DNA of 51,036 bases from Treponema sp. (GTDB lineage Bacteria > Spirochaetota > Spirochaetia > Treponematales > Treponemataceae). Shown here one piece after another: positions 17,106 through 26,409 of this stretch. The DNA is taken from positions 1 through 51,036 of the forward strand of contig JAEDCN010000016.1 of the NCBI GenBank assembly GCA_016294105.1, written 5' to 3'. A model generated the notes under the pieces. That model saw only the letters and a program-made list of their open reading frames with translations. It was not told the origin of the DNA and did not search any database. Position 1 is the first letter of the stretch, and the number at the start of each line of letters is the position of its first letter. The position numbers and the translations under genes are program-made.

Positions 17106-17280
17106 ATGCAATAAACCTCCGATTGACGCAAGATTCTTCTTACAGAAATTTCAGCAGAAGGCATAAAACGCTGCATTCTGCAAAGGAATCTTTTGTCAAA
17201 CACTACCTCTTAAAAGTTAATTCATTCTTAAAAAGAATACAAATTTTGGGGAAAATCGTTACAAAAGATTTAAGAAAAAT

Positions 17281-18030
17281 TTAATCTCGGAGGGTCAAGA
17301 TTTCTGTATGGTCTCGAAATACGGCTACCGTATGCTCCTCGTGGGCAGAAAACTTGCCGTCAGCAGTAAGCACCGTCCAGCCATCATCTGCCAAATCCAC
17401 ATCAGGCACACCAAGATTTATCATAGGCTCAATGGCCAGCACCATTCCAGGCTGAATCCGTGGGTTTGGTCCTCGGCCCACCACGTTAGGCACCGAAGGA
17501 TCCTCATGAACCTCCAAGCCCACACCGTGACCGCAATATTCATAGACAACACCATAACCAGCAGCTTCTGCCACGGCAGACACAGCAGCACCAATATCCT
17601 TGATTCTGTTACCCACCTTGCAGGCCTCAATGCCAGCTGCAAGACATTGGCGTGTTACTTCCACCAATTTCTGGTACTCTGGTTTTACCTTTCCAATCAT
17701 CAAGGTAACGGCAGAGTCACTGATGTAGCCATTCAAATCAATTCCCACGTCAATGGAAACAAGGTCGCCATCCTTAATCTTTCGTTTTTTTGATGGCACC
17801 CCATGGATAACCTCATTGTTTACGGAAACACAGGCAGCCCCAGGAAAATTCTCCCGATACCAAGCAGGCTTTCCACCACGGGCAGTCATATACTCAAGGC
17901 ACAAATCATCAATATCCTTGGTGGACATGCCAGCAGCAATCTGTGGAATAATGCTCTTGTACATTTCTGCCAACAAGCGGCAGGACTTACGAATACCTTC
18001 TATTTGGGTCTCATTTTTAAGACGAATCAT
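17281..18030 (-). CDS. map: Type I methionine aminopeptidase
   Basis: 249-residue cytosolic metalloprotease that removes the N-terminal Met from new proteins. The five metal ligands are all present: Asp94 (SIDVG), Asp105 (SDSAV), His168 (GHGVG), Glu201 (AIEPM) and Glu232 (EEHTVAV). It overlaps the DnaJ-like gene by four bases (ATGA), with GGAGG four bases upstream. Last gene of the long leftward cluster; the 175-bp gap to htrA shows no clear hairpin. Confidence 0.96.
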   Translation of the reverse strand: MIRLKNETQIEGIRKSCRLLAEMYKSIIPQIAAGMSTKDIDDLCLEYMTARGGKPAWYRENFPGAACVSVNNEVIHGVPSKKRKIKDGDLVSIDVGIDLNGYISDSAVTLMIGKVKPEYQKLVEVTRQCLAAGIEACKVGNRIKDIGAAVSAVAEAAGYGVVYEYCGHGVGLEVHEDPSVPNVVGRGPNPRIQPGMVLAIEPMINLGVPDVDLADDGWTVLTADGKFSAHEEHTVAVFRDHTEILTLRD

Positions 18031-18842
18031 CTTTCCTCCAAAATACTCTTTTTCAACAGGGCGGGCATCCGCACCTTTTTATCTAACCGCATGGCTTCAT
18101 CAAGACAAACACCTGCGGTATATATATCATCCATACGATAATAAGCTCCAGCCATACGCACCAGCAAGGCGGCGTCATCCTTGGGACTCAAAGCCAGTTC
18201 TAGTGCCGCCTCCCAAGCATCCAGTGCCAGTTCGTCGGAAATGTGTCCTTCCAACTGATTCAGCCACAAGTTTCGAGCCAAAATTAAAACCTCTGGAAAA
18301 AAGTGGCGGAAATAGGAAAAGGTCTTTTCCATGGCTATAATTCTAGTTACCAGCAGGGAGGCATCATAAAACCGAGAGCGAAGAATTAATTCCTCGCACA
18401 GAATGAAGCCGTAGTCCATAAAGTCTTCCCGACAAAACCACTTTGCCAAGCTAAAATCCGCCACCTCACGATTCATACGGACGTATTCCTCCACCGCATC
18501 ATCCTCACGACCATGGAGTAGGTCAAAGAAAATCAACTTAGCCCTACTTTCAGGATCCTGTCGTTTTAAAAGCCATTTCCGATAGTCAAAGGAATTCCCA
18601 CGAGCATCCTCAGAACGATGATGGGTAGCACGAGACAAATCGAACATGGATCGACGCTGAAAATCGGAGAGGATTTCGTAGGCTTGCACCAAACGATGGA
18701 AGGCCTCTGTCTGCTCCTTTGACAAAGAACTGGCATCAGCTGTATCAGGATGAAGTTCCTTGGCCTTCTTTCTATAGGCTCGCTTGATTTCTGCAGCAGA
18801 GGCTGTGGGATGAACCCCTAAAATCTGATAACAATTTTCCAA
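18027..18842 (-). CDS. DnaJ-domain protein
   Basis: 271 residues. An N-terminal J domain (about 2-70) has the essential HPD at 31-33 and the helix II/III pattern IKRAYRKKAKELHPD, so it should stimulate a DnaK-type Hsp70. The rest is helical and repeats a TPR-like pattern near the end (LLVRMAGAYYRMDDIYTAGVCLDEAMRLD). It lacks the Gly/Phe and zinc-finger regions of true DnaJ, so it is a specialised co-chaperone. The start is a TTG at 18842 because no ATG or GTG fits; it lies seven bases after the flavodoxin-like stop. Its client is unknown. Confidence 0.85.
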   Translation of the reverse strand: MENCYQILGVHPTASAAEIKRAYRKKAKELHPDTADASSLSKEQTEAFHRLVQAYEILSDFQRRSMFDLSRATHHRSEDARGNSFDYRKWLLKRQDPESRAKLIFFDLLHGREDDAVEEYVRMNREVADFSLAKWFCREDFMDYGFILCEELILRSRFYDASLLVTRIIAMEKTFSYFRHFFPEVLILARNLWLNQLEGHISDELALDAWEAALELALSPKDDAALLVRMAGAYYRMDDIYTAGVCLDEAMRLDKKVRMPALLKKSILEER

Positions 18843-18849
18843 GCTTTGC

Positions 18850-19260
18850 CTAGCCCAAGCGAGAGCCAGCTGCAGTAGCCTGCTCAGGATTCTCTATAAT
18901 ATTAAAATCGTTTATAACCATGCCTTCCTTTTCCATAGCCTTCATCAACAGTTGATTTGCAGAAGGAGCAGAGAACAGGGACTTGGTTACAAAGGCTGCT
19001 CCCTTCTTACCAGTCAAATTGCCACAGGAAGAAAGCACTTCTGTTACACGCACAGGAATCTTTCCCTTGAACAAGCCATAGCTGGGGCACAAAACCACCA
19101 CGTATTCATAGGGTGTAAGCCGAAGATTGTCGGTGGTGCGATTTCCGTCTACGACCTCCACCACATGGCCACTACGAGAAGCACCGTCAGACAGTGCCTT
19201 TACCAGAGAACCGTTATCCCTAGATTGTGTATCAAGAAAATGAAGGATAATAACACGCAT
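18850..19260 (-). CDS. Flavodoxin-like protein
   Basis: 136 residues with an alternating beta/alpha pattern of the flavodoxin fold: VIILHFLDTQSRDNGSLVKAL at the place of the FMN phosphate loop, and YEYVVVLCPSYGLFKGKIP at the usual 'D-x-hydrophobic-Gly-x-P' position. The phosphate loop is not the canonical T/S-G-N-T, so FMN binding is uncertain. AAGGTG precedes the ATG. It lies between usp and the DnaJ-like gene in the cluster. Function unknown. Confidence 0.6.
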   Translation of the reverse strand: MRVIILHFLDTQSRDNGSLVKALSDGASRSGHVVEVVDGNRTTDNLRLTPYEYVVVLCPSYGLFKGKIPVRVTEVLSSCGNLTGKKGAAFVTKSLFSAPSANQLLMKAMEKEGMVINDFNIIENPEQATAAGSRLG

Positions 19261-19269
19261 TTTTTCACC

Positions 19270-19770
19270 TTATGCCAGTCGGTACAGCTGGTCTATCATT
19301 TTTTCTTTTACAATGAGAACAGAACAGTTTGCCTTTGCCATAATTTCCTTGTTGGCACTTGAAACATCATCGTGGTTGCCAAAAAAGTCCGTACCGTCAA
19401 AACACTCATAGCAACCAAGCAAAATCACCCCTGCATTCATTTCATCTGCAGAAAGAATCACCTCAGACCAAACGGCTCCAGAACGCAACTCTGTTTCGAT
19501 AGTAACACCCTTGTCGCTTCCCAGCTGGGCCACGTAATCCAAATAGCGCTTTCCATCCTCTCGCAAATTATCCTCAAAGAGAGAGCTTTCTTCTGCCAAG
19601 AAAAAATTACCAAGGGTTAATTGATTGAGAGAAGCGGTATCCACAACATAAACAGCCTTTAAGTTACAGCGATATAACTTTGCCATAAGAATACCGTATT
19701 CAGCTGCTCGTATTGAGGCTTCTGAACCATTTACAACAACAAGAATATTTTGAAAAAGATGCTTGATCAT
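19270..19770 (-). CDS. Universal stress protein (UspA) family
   Basis: 166 residues of a single Usp domain: ILVVVNGSEASIRAAEYGILMAKLYRCNLKAVYVVD at the start and CSVLIVKEK at the end. The ATP-binding G-2x-G-9x-G-S/T motif is not clear (GTDFFGNHDDVSSANKE in its place), so it may be the non-nucleotide type. Gap to atpD is 40 bp with no hairpin, so it is probably read through from the V-ATPase genes. Role: stress response or regulation, partner unknown. Confidence 0.82.
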   Translation of the reverse strand: MIKHLFQNILVVVNGSEASIRAAEYGILMAKLYRCNLKAVYVVDTASLNQLTLGNFFLAEESSLFEDNLREDGKRYLDYVAQLGSDKGVTIETELRSGAVWSEVILSADEMNAGVILLGCYECFDGTDFFGNHDDVSSANKEIMAKANCSVLIVKEKMIDQLYRLA

Positions 19771-19810
19771 GTCTTCTCCCTTAAGTAGTCTTGTGTAGAT
19801 CTGTACCCAG

Positions 19811-20431
19811 CTATTTCTTTTGGCGGGCTTTTAATGCCTTAAGCACAAAGGTATTTTCTCGATCCCGCTCCTCCAAAACACTCTGGATATACTCCTTGGT
19901 TTCACGAGTCTGAGGAATAACCTGCTTGTCTAGGGCATTTACCCGCCGCTGCGTTTTCCGCACTTCTGTGGCCAATTTCCACACCATAGTCCTGATGGAT
20001 GCCAACCGAGTCAAAAGCTTCAACAAGGCCAAAAACTCTACGGTAACCTTGTCAACATCGGCATAGGATCCCAAGAAGGAGTGAGTCAACTGCTGAGATG
20101 GCAGAACCACGTCAACAGAAACAAATTCTCCTCCTGCTATTCTAACAGGTTTTTCTGTAATTGTAAAATTATATTTTGTGTGGTGAGCTACGCGCTCCAC
20201 TCGGTCAGCACCAACAATCATCAGCATCCGTTTTACCGCTGGATAAGCCTCTTGAAGGGTCTTGTCAATTTCCCGCTCCAAAAGCTTAACATCCTCCACC
20301 AGCTTCATCAGCTCCATTACGAGAATTTCTCGCTTTTGCTCCAGCAGCTCATAACCGTTTTGTGCTACGGAAAGCTGTTCCTTTATAATGAGCAGATTTG
20401 ACTTGGTGGGTGCGATGTTTATGTTTGCCAC
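19811..20431 (-). CDS. atpD: V-type ATPase subunit D (central stalk)
   Basis: 206 residues, mostly two long helices (about 10-75 and 130-200), as expected for the rotating central axle. Family segments NIAPTKSNLLIIKEQLSVAQNGYELLEQKREIL and RRVNALDKQVIPQTRETKEYIQSVLEERDRE are clear. GTG start, three bases after the subunit B stop. It couples hydrolysis in A3B3 to rotation of the c ring. Confidence 0.95.
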   Translation of the reverse strand: MANINIAPTKSNLLIIKEQLSVAQNGYELLEQKREILVMELMKLVEDVKLLEREIDKTLQEAYPAVKRMLMIVGADRVERVAHHTKYNFTITEKPVRIAGGEFVSVDVVLPSQQLTHSFLGSYADVDKVTVEFLALLKLLTRLASIRTMVWKLATEVRKTQRRVNALDKQVIPQTRETKEYIQSVLEERDRENTFVLKALKARQKK

Positions 20432-20433
20432 GA

Positions 20434-21825
20434 TTATGTATCCTGTACAGGCTGATTGTTCAAATACCGGTCGATGAGCTGAGGATCGATTCGATACAAC
20501 TCGTTTCTAGGCAGCATAGCCAAAAGCTGCCAGCTAATTTCCAAGGTTTTTTCGATGGAACGGTCTTCGTGTTCATCCTGAGTCAAGAAGCGATTCTCGA
20601 ATTCAGCTCCAAAGCGAAGATACATCTTGTCTACCTCAGAAAGCTCCTCCTCTCCAATAATGGAAACAAGGCTTCTGATGCTCTTTACCTTTGAATAGGC
20701 GGCAAACAGCTGGTTGGAAACATCCTTGTGGTCATCACGAGTCATGTCCTTTCCAATTCCGTCCTTCATCAAGCGAGACAAGCTTTGCAGCATGGACACT
20801 GGAGGATACACCCCCTGCTGAGACAAGCTTCGATCAAGAACAATCTGTCCCTCGGTGATATATCCAGTAAGGTCTGGAATAGGATGAGAAATATCGTCGT
20901 TGGGCATGGTCAAAATTGGAATCTGGGTGATGGAGCCCTGAGAACCAGTAATTCGACCAGCACGCTCATACAATTCAGCCAAGTCGGAATACAAGTATCC
21001 AGGATATCCCTTTCTTCCAGGAACCTCTCCACGGGTTGTAGAGATTTCTCGCAATGCCTCACAGTAGTTAGTCATATCTGTAAGTACAACCAGAACGTGC
21101 ATACCCTTTTCGTAGGCCAAATACTCAGCCGCTGCAAGGGCACAACGGGGTGTAATGATACGTTCAATGGAAGGAGCATCTGCCAAGGACTGGAACATTA
21201 CTACCTTAGACAAAACACCAGATTCCTCAAATTCATTGATAAAGAACTGGGCTACGTCGTATTTAATACCCATTCCTGCAAATACCATCACAAAGTCTTC
21301 GGAGGAATTAAGCAGCTTAGCCTGACGAATAATCTGGGCAGCCAATCGATTGTGGGGCAAACCGTTTCCAGAATAAATGGGAAGCTTCTGACCACGAATC
21401 AAGGTGTTCATGCCGTCAATGGAGCTGATTCCCGTCTGGATAAAGTCCTTAGGGTATACTCGTGCATAGGGATTAAGAGGATAACCGTTAACATTTACTC
21501 GCTCAGAGGACACAATAGCAGGACAACCATCAATAGGCTGCCCCAATCCGTTGAAAATGCGTCCCATCAAGCCTTCGCCTACAGTCAACTCCATGGGTGC
21601 ATCCAAGAATTCCACCTGAGATTCCACCAAATCAATTCCAACTGTGGAGCCAAAAACCTGAACAACAGCAAATTCTTGGGACAGGTCAATAACTCGTCCG
21701 ATACAACGCTTTCCGTAGCGATTGCGTACTGCTACAATCTCTCCAAAAAATACCTTTTCAGTGCATTTAACGATAATAATTGGACCGTCTACTGCCTGAA
21801 TTCCCTTGTATTCTACACCTCTCAT
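20434..21825 (-). CDS. atpB: V-type ATPase subunit B (regulatory nucleotide-binding subunit)
   Basis: 463 residues. It has the subunit B features: a RecA-like domain without a P-loop Lys (SGNGLPHNRLAAQI in place of GxxxxGKT), and the DVSNQLFAAYSKVKSIRSL and GYLYSDLAELYERAG segments. It forms the A3B3 hexamer with subunit A. The start overlaps the atpA stop by four bases (ATGA). Confidence 0.97.
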   Translation of the reverse strand: MRGVEYKGIQAVDGPIIIVKCTEKVFFGEIVAVRNRYGKRCIGRVIDLSQEFAVVQVFGSTVGIDLVESQVEFLDAPMELTVGEGLMGRIFNGLGQPIDGCPAIVSSERVNVNGYPLNPYARVYPKDFIQTGISSIDGMNTLIRGQKLPIYSGNGLPHNRLAAQIIRQAKLLNSSEDFVMVFAGMGIKYDVAQFFINEFEESGVLSKVVMFQSLADAPSIERIITPRCALAAAEYLAYEKGMHVLVVLTDMTNYCEALREISTTRGEVPGRKGYPGYLYSDLAELYERAGRITGSQGSITQIPILTMPNDDISHPIPDLTGYITEGQIVLDRSLSQQGVYPPVSMLQSLSRLMKDGIGKDMTRDDHKDVSNQLFAAYSKVKSIRSLVSIIGEEELSEVDKMYLRFGAEFENRFLTQDEHEDRSIEKTLEISWQLLAMLPRNELYRIDPQLIDRYLNNQPVQDT

Positions 21826-23588
21826 AGGGCTACCTTCCTCTGGAATTGCTGCTCCAAGCTACCAAACTGAGCCTGCATCTTTGACTCAATCTCCTGAATC
21901 ATGTCCAGACGATCGTTTGGTACGGTGGTTTTAATACGAATAATGTCTTCACGCACTGGCAAATGGAGAATTTTTGACAAGGGAGCTCCCTTTTTCATCA
22001 AATCCAAGGCTCGGTGATAGAACATCATCATCAGGTTCAAGATTGCTACCTGCTTTCCTGCAACGGAATACACGTCAATGGCGTCAAAGGCACTTTGCTG
22101 AAGGAATCCATTGCGAATCATTTCTGACACAATCAAAACTAATCGCTCCGCATCAGGAACTGCATCGGGACCAATCAGCTTTACAATCTGCTCCAGACGC
22201 TGCTCCCGTTTCAGCAGGTTCATGGCATCGTTACGAATGATAGACCAGCGCTCATCAAAGGCGTCCCACCACGCACGAACATTCACGTCGTATTCAGAAT
22301 AGGAGTTCAACCAACTCACAGCGGGATAGTGGCGGGCATAGGCCAAATCCTTGTCCAAAGCCCAGAAACAACGGATAAAGCGCTTTGTGTGCTGGGTAAC
22401 AGGCTCAGAGAAGTCTCCACCTGGGGGAGAAACGGCTCCAATAATAGAAATTGAACCATCAGCACCAGATAATGTTTTGATACAACCAGCCCGCTCATAA
22501 AATTCTGCCAAGCGGGTGGGCAAATAAGCTGGGAAGCCTTCTTCTGCAGGCATTTCTTCCATTCGTCCAGACAACTCACGCAAGGCCTCTGCCCAACGGC
22601 TGGTGGAATCTGCCATAATGGCTACCGTCATTCCCATATCACGATAATACTCTGCCAGGGTAATTCCAGAATACAGGGACACCTCACGGGCTGCAACAGG
22701 CATGTTGGAGGTATTGGCAATCAAAATGGTTCTTTCCATAAGAGAACGACCTGTTCGAGGGTCTATCAAGGAAGGGAATTCCCGAAGAACATCGGTCATT
22801 TCGTTTCCTCGCTCTCCACAACCAACATATACAATCAAGTCCGCATCGCACCACTTGGCAACAGCGTGCTGGGTCATGGTTTTTCCTGTACCGAATCCAC
22901 CAGGGATGGCAGCGGTTCCACCCTTAGCCAGGGGGAAGAATACGTCAATAACTCGCTGTCCAGTAAATAATGGCTCAGAAACCTCCATTTTTCGCAGGAA
23001 GGGACGAGCCTGACGAACAGGCCAATAGTGGGCAAGGCAGATTTCTTCCCCAAGATTTGTTCGGGCAATAACATCATCTATGGTGTATTCCCCTTCACCC
23101 TTCAAAAATTCCAAGGAACGCCCCTGAATGTGGGGAGGAACCATGATTTTATGGAGAATTGAAGATGTTTCTTGAACACTACCAAGCACTGTTCCAGGAG
23201 CAATGGCTGCATCTGCACTAAGGGTGGGAACAAAGGACCACTTCTTCTGTACATCCAAGGGTTCTGCCCGCTGACCAGGCAACAGGAATGCTCCACCTTC
23301 CTTGTACATAGTCTCCAAGGGACGCTGGATTCCATCGTAGATGGTACCAACCAACCCAGGGCCAAGACGCAGGGACAAAGGTCGTTCCAGACAAACCACT
23401 GGCTCACCAATGGCCATTCCTGTATCATCTTCATAAATCTGAATGGTGGCAGAACCAGCTTCCAAACGGATAATTTCACCAATGAGCTGGGCAGAACCAA
23501 CACTCACCACGTCATACAAACCACATCCATCTAGTCCAGAAGCATAAACGATAGGACCAGAGATACGAGTAACCTTGCCCTCAATCAT
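21822..23588 (-). CDS. atpA: V-type ATPase subunit A (catalytic)
   Basis: 588 residues. Walker A GGFGTGKT at 230-237, the subunit-A-specific 'non-homologous' insertion at about 115-190, and SRWAEALRELSGRMEEMPAEEGFPAYL. It is the ATP-hydrolysing (or synthesising) subunit. ATGA overlaps join it to atpE upstream and atpB downstream, ensuring coupled translation. Confidence 0.98.
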   Translation of the reverse strand: MIEGKVTRISGPIVYASGLDGCGLYDVVSVGSAQLIGEIIRLEAGSATIQIYEDDTGMAIGEPVVCLERPLSLRLGPGLVGTIYDGIQRPLETMYKEGGAFLLPGQRAEPLDVQKKWSFVPTLSADAAIAPGTVLGSVQETSSILHKIMVPPHIQGRSLEFLKGEGEYTIDDVIARTNLGEEICLAHYWPVRQARPFLRKMEVSEPLFTGQRVIDVFFPLAKGGTAAIPGGFGTGKTMTQHAVAKWCDADLIVYVGCGERGNEMTDVLREFPSLIDPRTGRSLMERTILIANTSNMPVAAREVSLYSGITLAEYYRDMGMTVAIMADSTSRWAEALRELSGRMEEMPAEEGFPAYLPTRLAEFYERAGCIKTLSGADGSISIIGAVSPPGGDFSEPVTQHTKRFIRCFWALDKDLAYARHYPAVSWLNSYSEYDVNVRAWWDAFDERWSIIRNDAMNLLKREQRLEQIVKLIGPDAVPDAERLVLIVSEMIRNGFLQQSAFDAIDVYSVAGKQVAILNLMMMFYHRALDLMKKGAPLSKILHLPVREDIIRIKTTVPNDRLDMIQEIESKMQAQFGSLEQQFQRKVAL

Positions 23589-24241
23589 ACGGAAATTCCC
23601 TCACCAAATAAGGTTCTCATCATTTCTTCCCTGTGATTCTCCAAAAGTGGAGTTATCAGCTCTCCTAGGGTAGCACGACAACGAATGCTTCCATCTGTTG
23701 TCTCCAAAACCACCCCACGATACAAATTGGAAGTTTCAGCACCATCATATCCAAGGAATGCCTCTCCCAAGGGAAGGGGCTCTGTAGGAAGGCAGGATTG
23801 AAGGACATCCTTTCCAAAGACCTTTATCAACAAGGGCTCCACCACAGAAATATCCATGTCCACAATTTTTGCCACAAGCTGACGGCCAACCAAAACCTGC
23901 TTGTAGCTGTCCAGCATCCGTTCCAAAAGTTGGAGCAAGCGATCCTGGGGTAAGGCTCCTAAATATTCATTTATTGCAGAAAGCACCGCAGAGCTTTTAA
24001 AGGAGAACTGCAATCGATCCTGCTTTAATGCAAGTTCAGATTGAACGTCCCGCCGCAATGCAGCAATTTTGCTTTCTGTTTCAGCCCGCTTTTCGCTTTC
24101 AAAGGAGGCAAACCGAGCTTCAAAGTCCTGCAGAATCCGCTGGCATTCCTTTTCTCCATCGGAAACAATCTGCTGAGCCTTTGCCTTTCCATCTGCCTGA
24201 ATCTTTTGCTCCAGTCCTTCTGTAAAACGTAGTACTTCCAT
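23585..24241 (-). CDS. atpE: V-type ATPase subunit E (peripheral stalk)
   Basis: 218 residues: a long charged N-terminal helix (about 1-90) followed by a globular C-terminal domain ending QFFTPLL-like (TLGELITPLLENHREEMMRTLFG). This is the usual E layout: helix paired with the small H/G subunit, head bound to subunit B. AGGG lies upstream of the ATG, 13 bp after atpF. Confidence 0.88.
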   Translation of the reverse strand: MEVLRFTEGLEQKIQADGKAKAQQIVSDGEKECQRILQDFEARFASFESEKRAETESKIAALRRDVQSELALKQDRLQFSFKSSAVLSAINEYLGALPQDRLLQLLERMLDSYKQVLVGRQLVAKIVDMDISVVEPLLIKVFGKDVLQSCLPTEPLPLGEAFLGYDGAETSNLYRGVVLETTDGSIRCRATLGELITPLLENHREEMMRTLFGEGISV

Positions 24242-24254
24242 TATTATCGTAACC

Positions 24255-24572
24255 CTAGATATGCATTCCTATTGCCTCTCTAATCAAATCAGTGAGACTT
24301 TTCTTTCCTTCAAGCCGCCCCTGCAAACCAGGCACCTCCACAATAAGTGGACGGGTAACCCGCATTTGGCAAGCGACAACTTCTTGTTCCAGCAACGAGG
24401 CAGCTTGTTCCGACAAAATCAGAATTCTTGGCCGCTCAGACTCCTGAGATTGCTCTGTGGCCCACACAAATGCAGCCAGAGCCTGCTCACGAGTTGAAAC
24501 AGCGGTACCAGCAACTCCTACCAGAGAAAATGCCAGAACTAGCTCCCTTTCCCCGATAAAATAGTATTCCAA
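24255..24572 (-). CDS. atpF: V-type ATPase subunit F (central stalk)
   Basis: 105 residues with the F-subunit pattern: YYFIGERELVLAFSLVGVAG at the start, ILILSEQAASLL in the middle, and PLIVEVPG near 85. It binds subunit D in the central stalk. The start is a TTG (24572) with AGGA upstream. Located between the c-ring gene and atpE. Confidence 0.88.
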   Translation of the reverse strand: MEYYFIGERELVLAFSLVGVAGTAVSTREQALAAFVWATEQSQESERPRILILSEQAASLLEQEVVACQMRVTRPLIVEVPGLQGRLEGKKSLTDLIREAIGMHI

Positions 24573-24586
24573 GGGAAAATCCTATG

Positions 24587-24913
24587 TTATAGGATGATAA
24601 TCAACAAGGCCACCAAGAAGCCCCAAAGACAAATACCTTCTGCCAAACCAACAAAGGGCAAAGCCTTACCAGAAAGCTCCTCGTTTTCACTCATGGCACC
24701 CATTGCTGCAGCACCAATCTTTCCTACAGCCAAACCACCAGCGATACAAGCAATACCAACAGCCAAACCAGCGGCAATATACTTAGCGGCAGCAACAATA
24801 CTTGCAGGTTCAGTTTCGGCAGCAGTAGTTCCTGCATCAGCAGCATATACTCCACCAACCACAAACAACAGGATGGCCAAAACCATTCCTACATAACGCA
24901 AATTCAGTTTCAT
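24587..24913 (-). CDS. atpK: V-type ATPase subunit K (membrane c-ring proteolipid), single-hairpin form with leader
   Basis: 108 residues. The first 25 look like a signal peptide (hydrophobic 8-22, then VYAADAG), leaving a mature protein of about 83 residues with one helical hairpin (about 40-72 and 85-108). The ion-binding carboxylate is Glu92 in LPFVGLAEGICLWG. Typical bacterial V-type K is twice as long with four helices. No Gln is seen in helix 1 where Na+-binding rings usually have one, which hints at protons, but this needs a structure or alignment. ATG at 24913 with GAGAGG upstream. Confidence 0.88.
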   Translation of the reverse strand: MKLNLRYVGMVLAILLFVVGGVYAADAGTTAAETEPASIVAAAKYIAAGLAVGIACIAGGLAVGKIGAAAMGAMSENEELSGKALPFVGLAEGICLWGFLVALLIIIL

Positions 24914-24941
24914 ACCAAAACCTCTCAAAATATATTTCTTT

Positions 24942-24964
24942 CATACGCCAAACAAGGGCTTATG
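24942..24964 (-). promoter_or_regulatory. Hairpin before the c-subunit gene
   Basis: Minus-strand CATAAGCC-CTTGTTT-GGCGTATG forms a stem in the 63-bp gap between atpI and atpK, 29 bases before the atpK start. It may raise translation or stability of this high-copy subunit's message; no T run follows. Confidence 0.4.
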
Positions 24965-24976
24965 AAAAATGATTCC

Positions 24977-26389
24977 TTATACATTCCCCTCATAGCAGAA
25001 GGGCTTGAATTCTCTACCAGTTTTATGGAAGAACTTTGAGAAGAACTCAAAATACTGCAATCGAATTACCTGGATGGCAACAATCATACCTTCCAGAACA
25101 ATAACGATGGCATTACCGATTATCATGATGGCGATTCCGCCGATGCCTCCCACCATCTCAGACATGGTGGAAATAATGAAGCCCAATACAGCGTGGGCCA
25201 AACCGAAGGCCCCAACGCGCAAGAAGCTAATAGTATTGGAAAGATAGCTAGAAATTACCTCAAGAATTTCCACCACACCTTCTATAACGGCAGTAAAAAG
25301 ACCGTGTTCAAATACAGGTCGCTTTCCAGTTATGAGACGGGACAGCGGATGCCCCATAAACACACCGAAAAGTGAAACTCCAATAATTACCCAGTCTAGC
25401 CAGAAGGGAGGAATCTTTAACAGAACAATTCTTATGGCCATCCAAATGACATACCAGAAGAACAACGCTCCGCTTAAACCAATCTTTCCAAAAAGAAAAC
25501 GTCCCAAATCCTTGTGACGCAGTGCATCCATAAAATTCAAAATCAAGCCAGTTGAATTGATGATAAATCCAATAGCCAAGGTAAACAAGAAGAAGCCAAA
25601 AATTACATTGATATTTCCAGCAGAGGGCATCAAATGCAGGATGTGATCGTGAGGCTCACCGAACAAGCCAGTAAGGAAACGGCTCAAAGGCATCAACAGA
25701 TGACCGTTGGCAAAAAACTCTCCTGTCAGAATACCCATCAGGGTGCTACTACAACCAAGGGCAATGAATACAGGACCAAACTTGCTCCAGCTAGACAGGA
25801 ACTTGATGGCATTTTTGGAAAGCAGAATTCCAAGAATAAGGAATACAAGACCTTGGCCAGCATCACCAAACATGAGACCGAACAAGAGGGTAAAGAAACA
25901 GGCAACCCAATGGGTGGGGTCAACGGAGCTGTACTCAGGAACACCGTAGCTTAAGACCATTCGGTCAAAGCTTTTGATGAATTTTCCGTGGTTCAGCTTA
26001 ACGGGAACCTTATACTTGCCTTCCTTAACCTCTGGAACCTCCTCTGGATCATAGGCGGTGATTGCAATGGCACCTTTGGTCAACTCCTCCAGCTCTTTGG
26101 CAAGACTAGCAACATCCTTTGCAGCAATCCAGCCAGAGATTTTATATGTTGTCTGGGTGTGATCCAGCTCATCACAAATTTTTTGAAGCTGAACATCTTT
26201 GGCAGATGGAGCCCCATCTCCTGTTGTAGCCAAGGAAGCACCATCCAGCTTACTAGAGGTAGTGAAGGATACTCCAGATGGATCCAAAAGCTCCATCACT
26301 CCCTTCTTTCCCAAGAAATCTAAAACAGGGCGAACATCTGAGGTCAAAACCAGTAATTCAATAAACTTCATCGGTGCAGGACGTGCCAT
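24977..26389 (-). CDS. atpI: V-type ATPase subunit I (membrane a-type stator)
   Basis: 470 residues: a short cytoplasmic domain (about 1-150) and a C-terminal membrane domain with seven or so helices. The essential Arg391 is in SFLRVGAFGLAHA, and FGLMFGDAGQGLV marks the first membrane segment. Members in other bacteria are 600-660 residues, so the cytoplasmic arm is shortened. ATG at 26389 with GGAGG upstream; a more upstream ATG overlaps the end region of atpC. Confidence 0.95.
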   Translation of the reverse strand: MARPAPMKFIELLVLTSDVRPVLDFLGKKGVMELLDPSGVSFTTSSKLDGASLATTGDGAPSAKDVQLQKICDELDHTQTTYKISGWIAAKDVASLAKELEELTKGAIAITAYDPEEVPEVKEGKYKVPVKLNHGKFIKSFDRMVLSYGVPEYSSVDPTHWVACFFTLLFGLMFGDAGQGLVFLILGILLSKNAIKFLSSWSKFGPVFIALGCSSTLMGILTGEFFANGHLLMPLSRFLTGLFGEPHDHILHLMPSAGNINVIFGFFLFTLAIGFIINSTGLILNFMDALRHKDLGRFLFGKIGLSGALFFWYVIWMAIRIVLLKIPPFWLDWVIIGVSLFGVFMGHPLSRLITGKRPVFEHGLFTAVIEGVVEILEVISSYLSNTISFLRVGAFGLAHAVLGFIISTMSEMVGGIGGIAIMIIGNAIVIVLEGMIVAIQVIRLQYFEFFSKFFHKTGREFKPFCYEGNV

Positions 26390-26409
26390 TGCTTTTCCTC
26401 CAATAAACA

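Noticed and set aside
20728..21870. 380-codon plus-strand open frame opposite atpB
   Set aside because: Fully antisense to a highly conserved gene; no ribosome site or recognisable domain.
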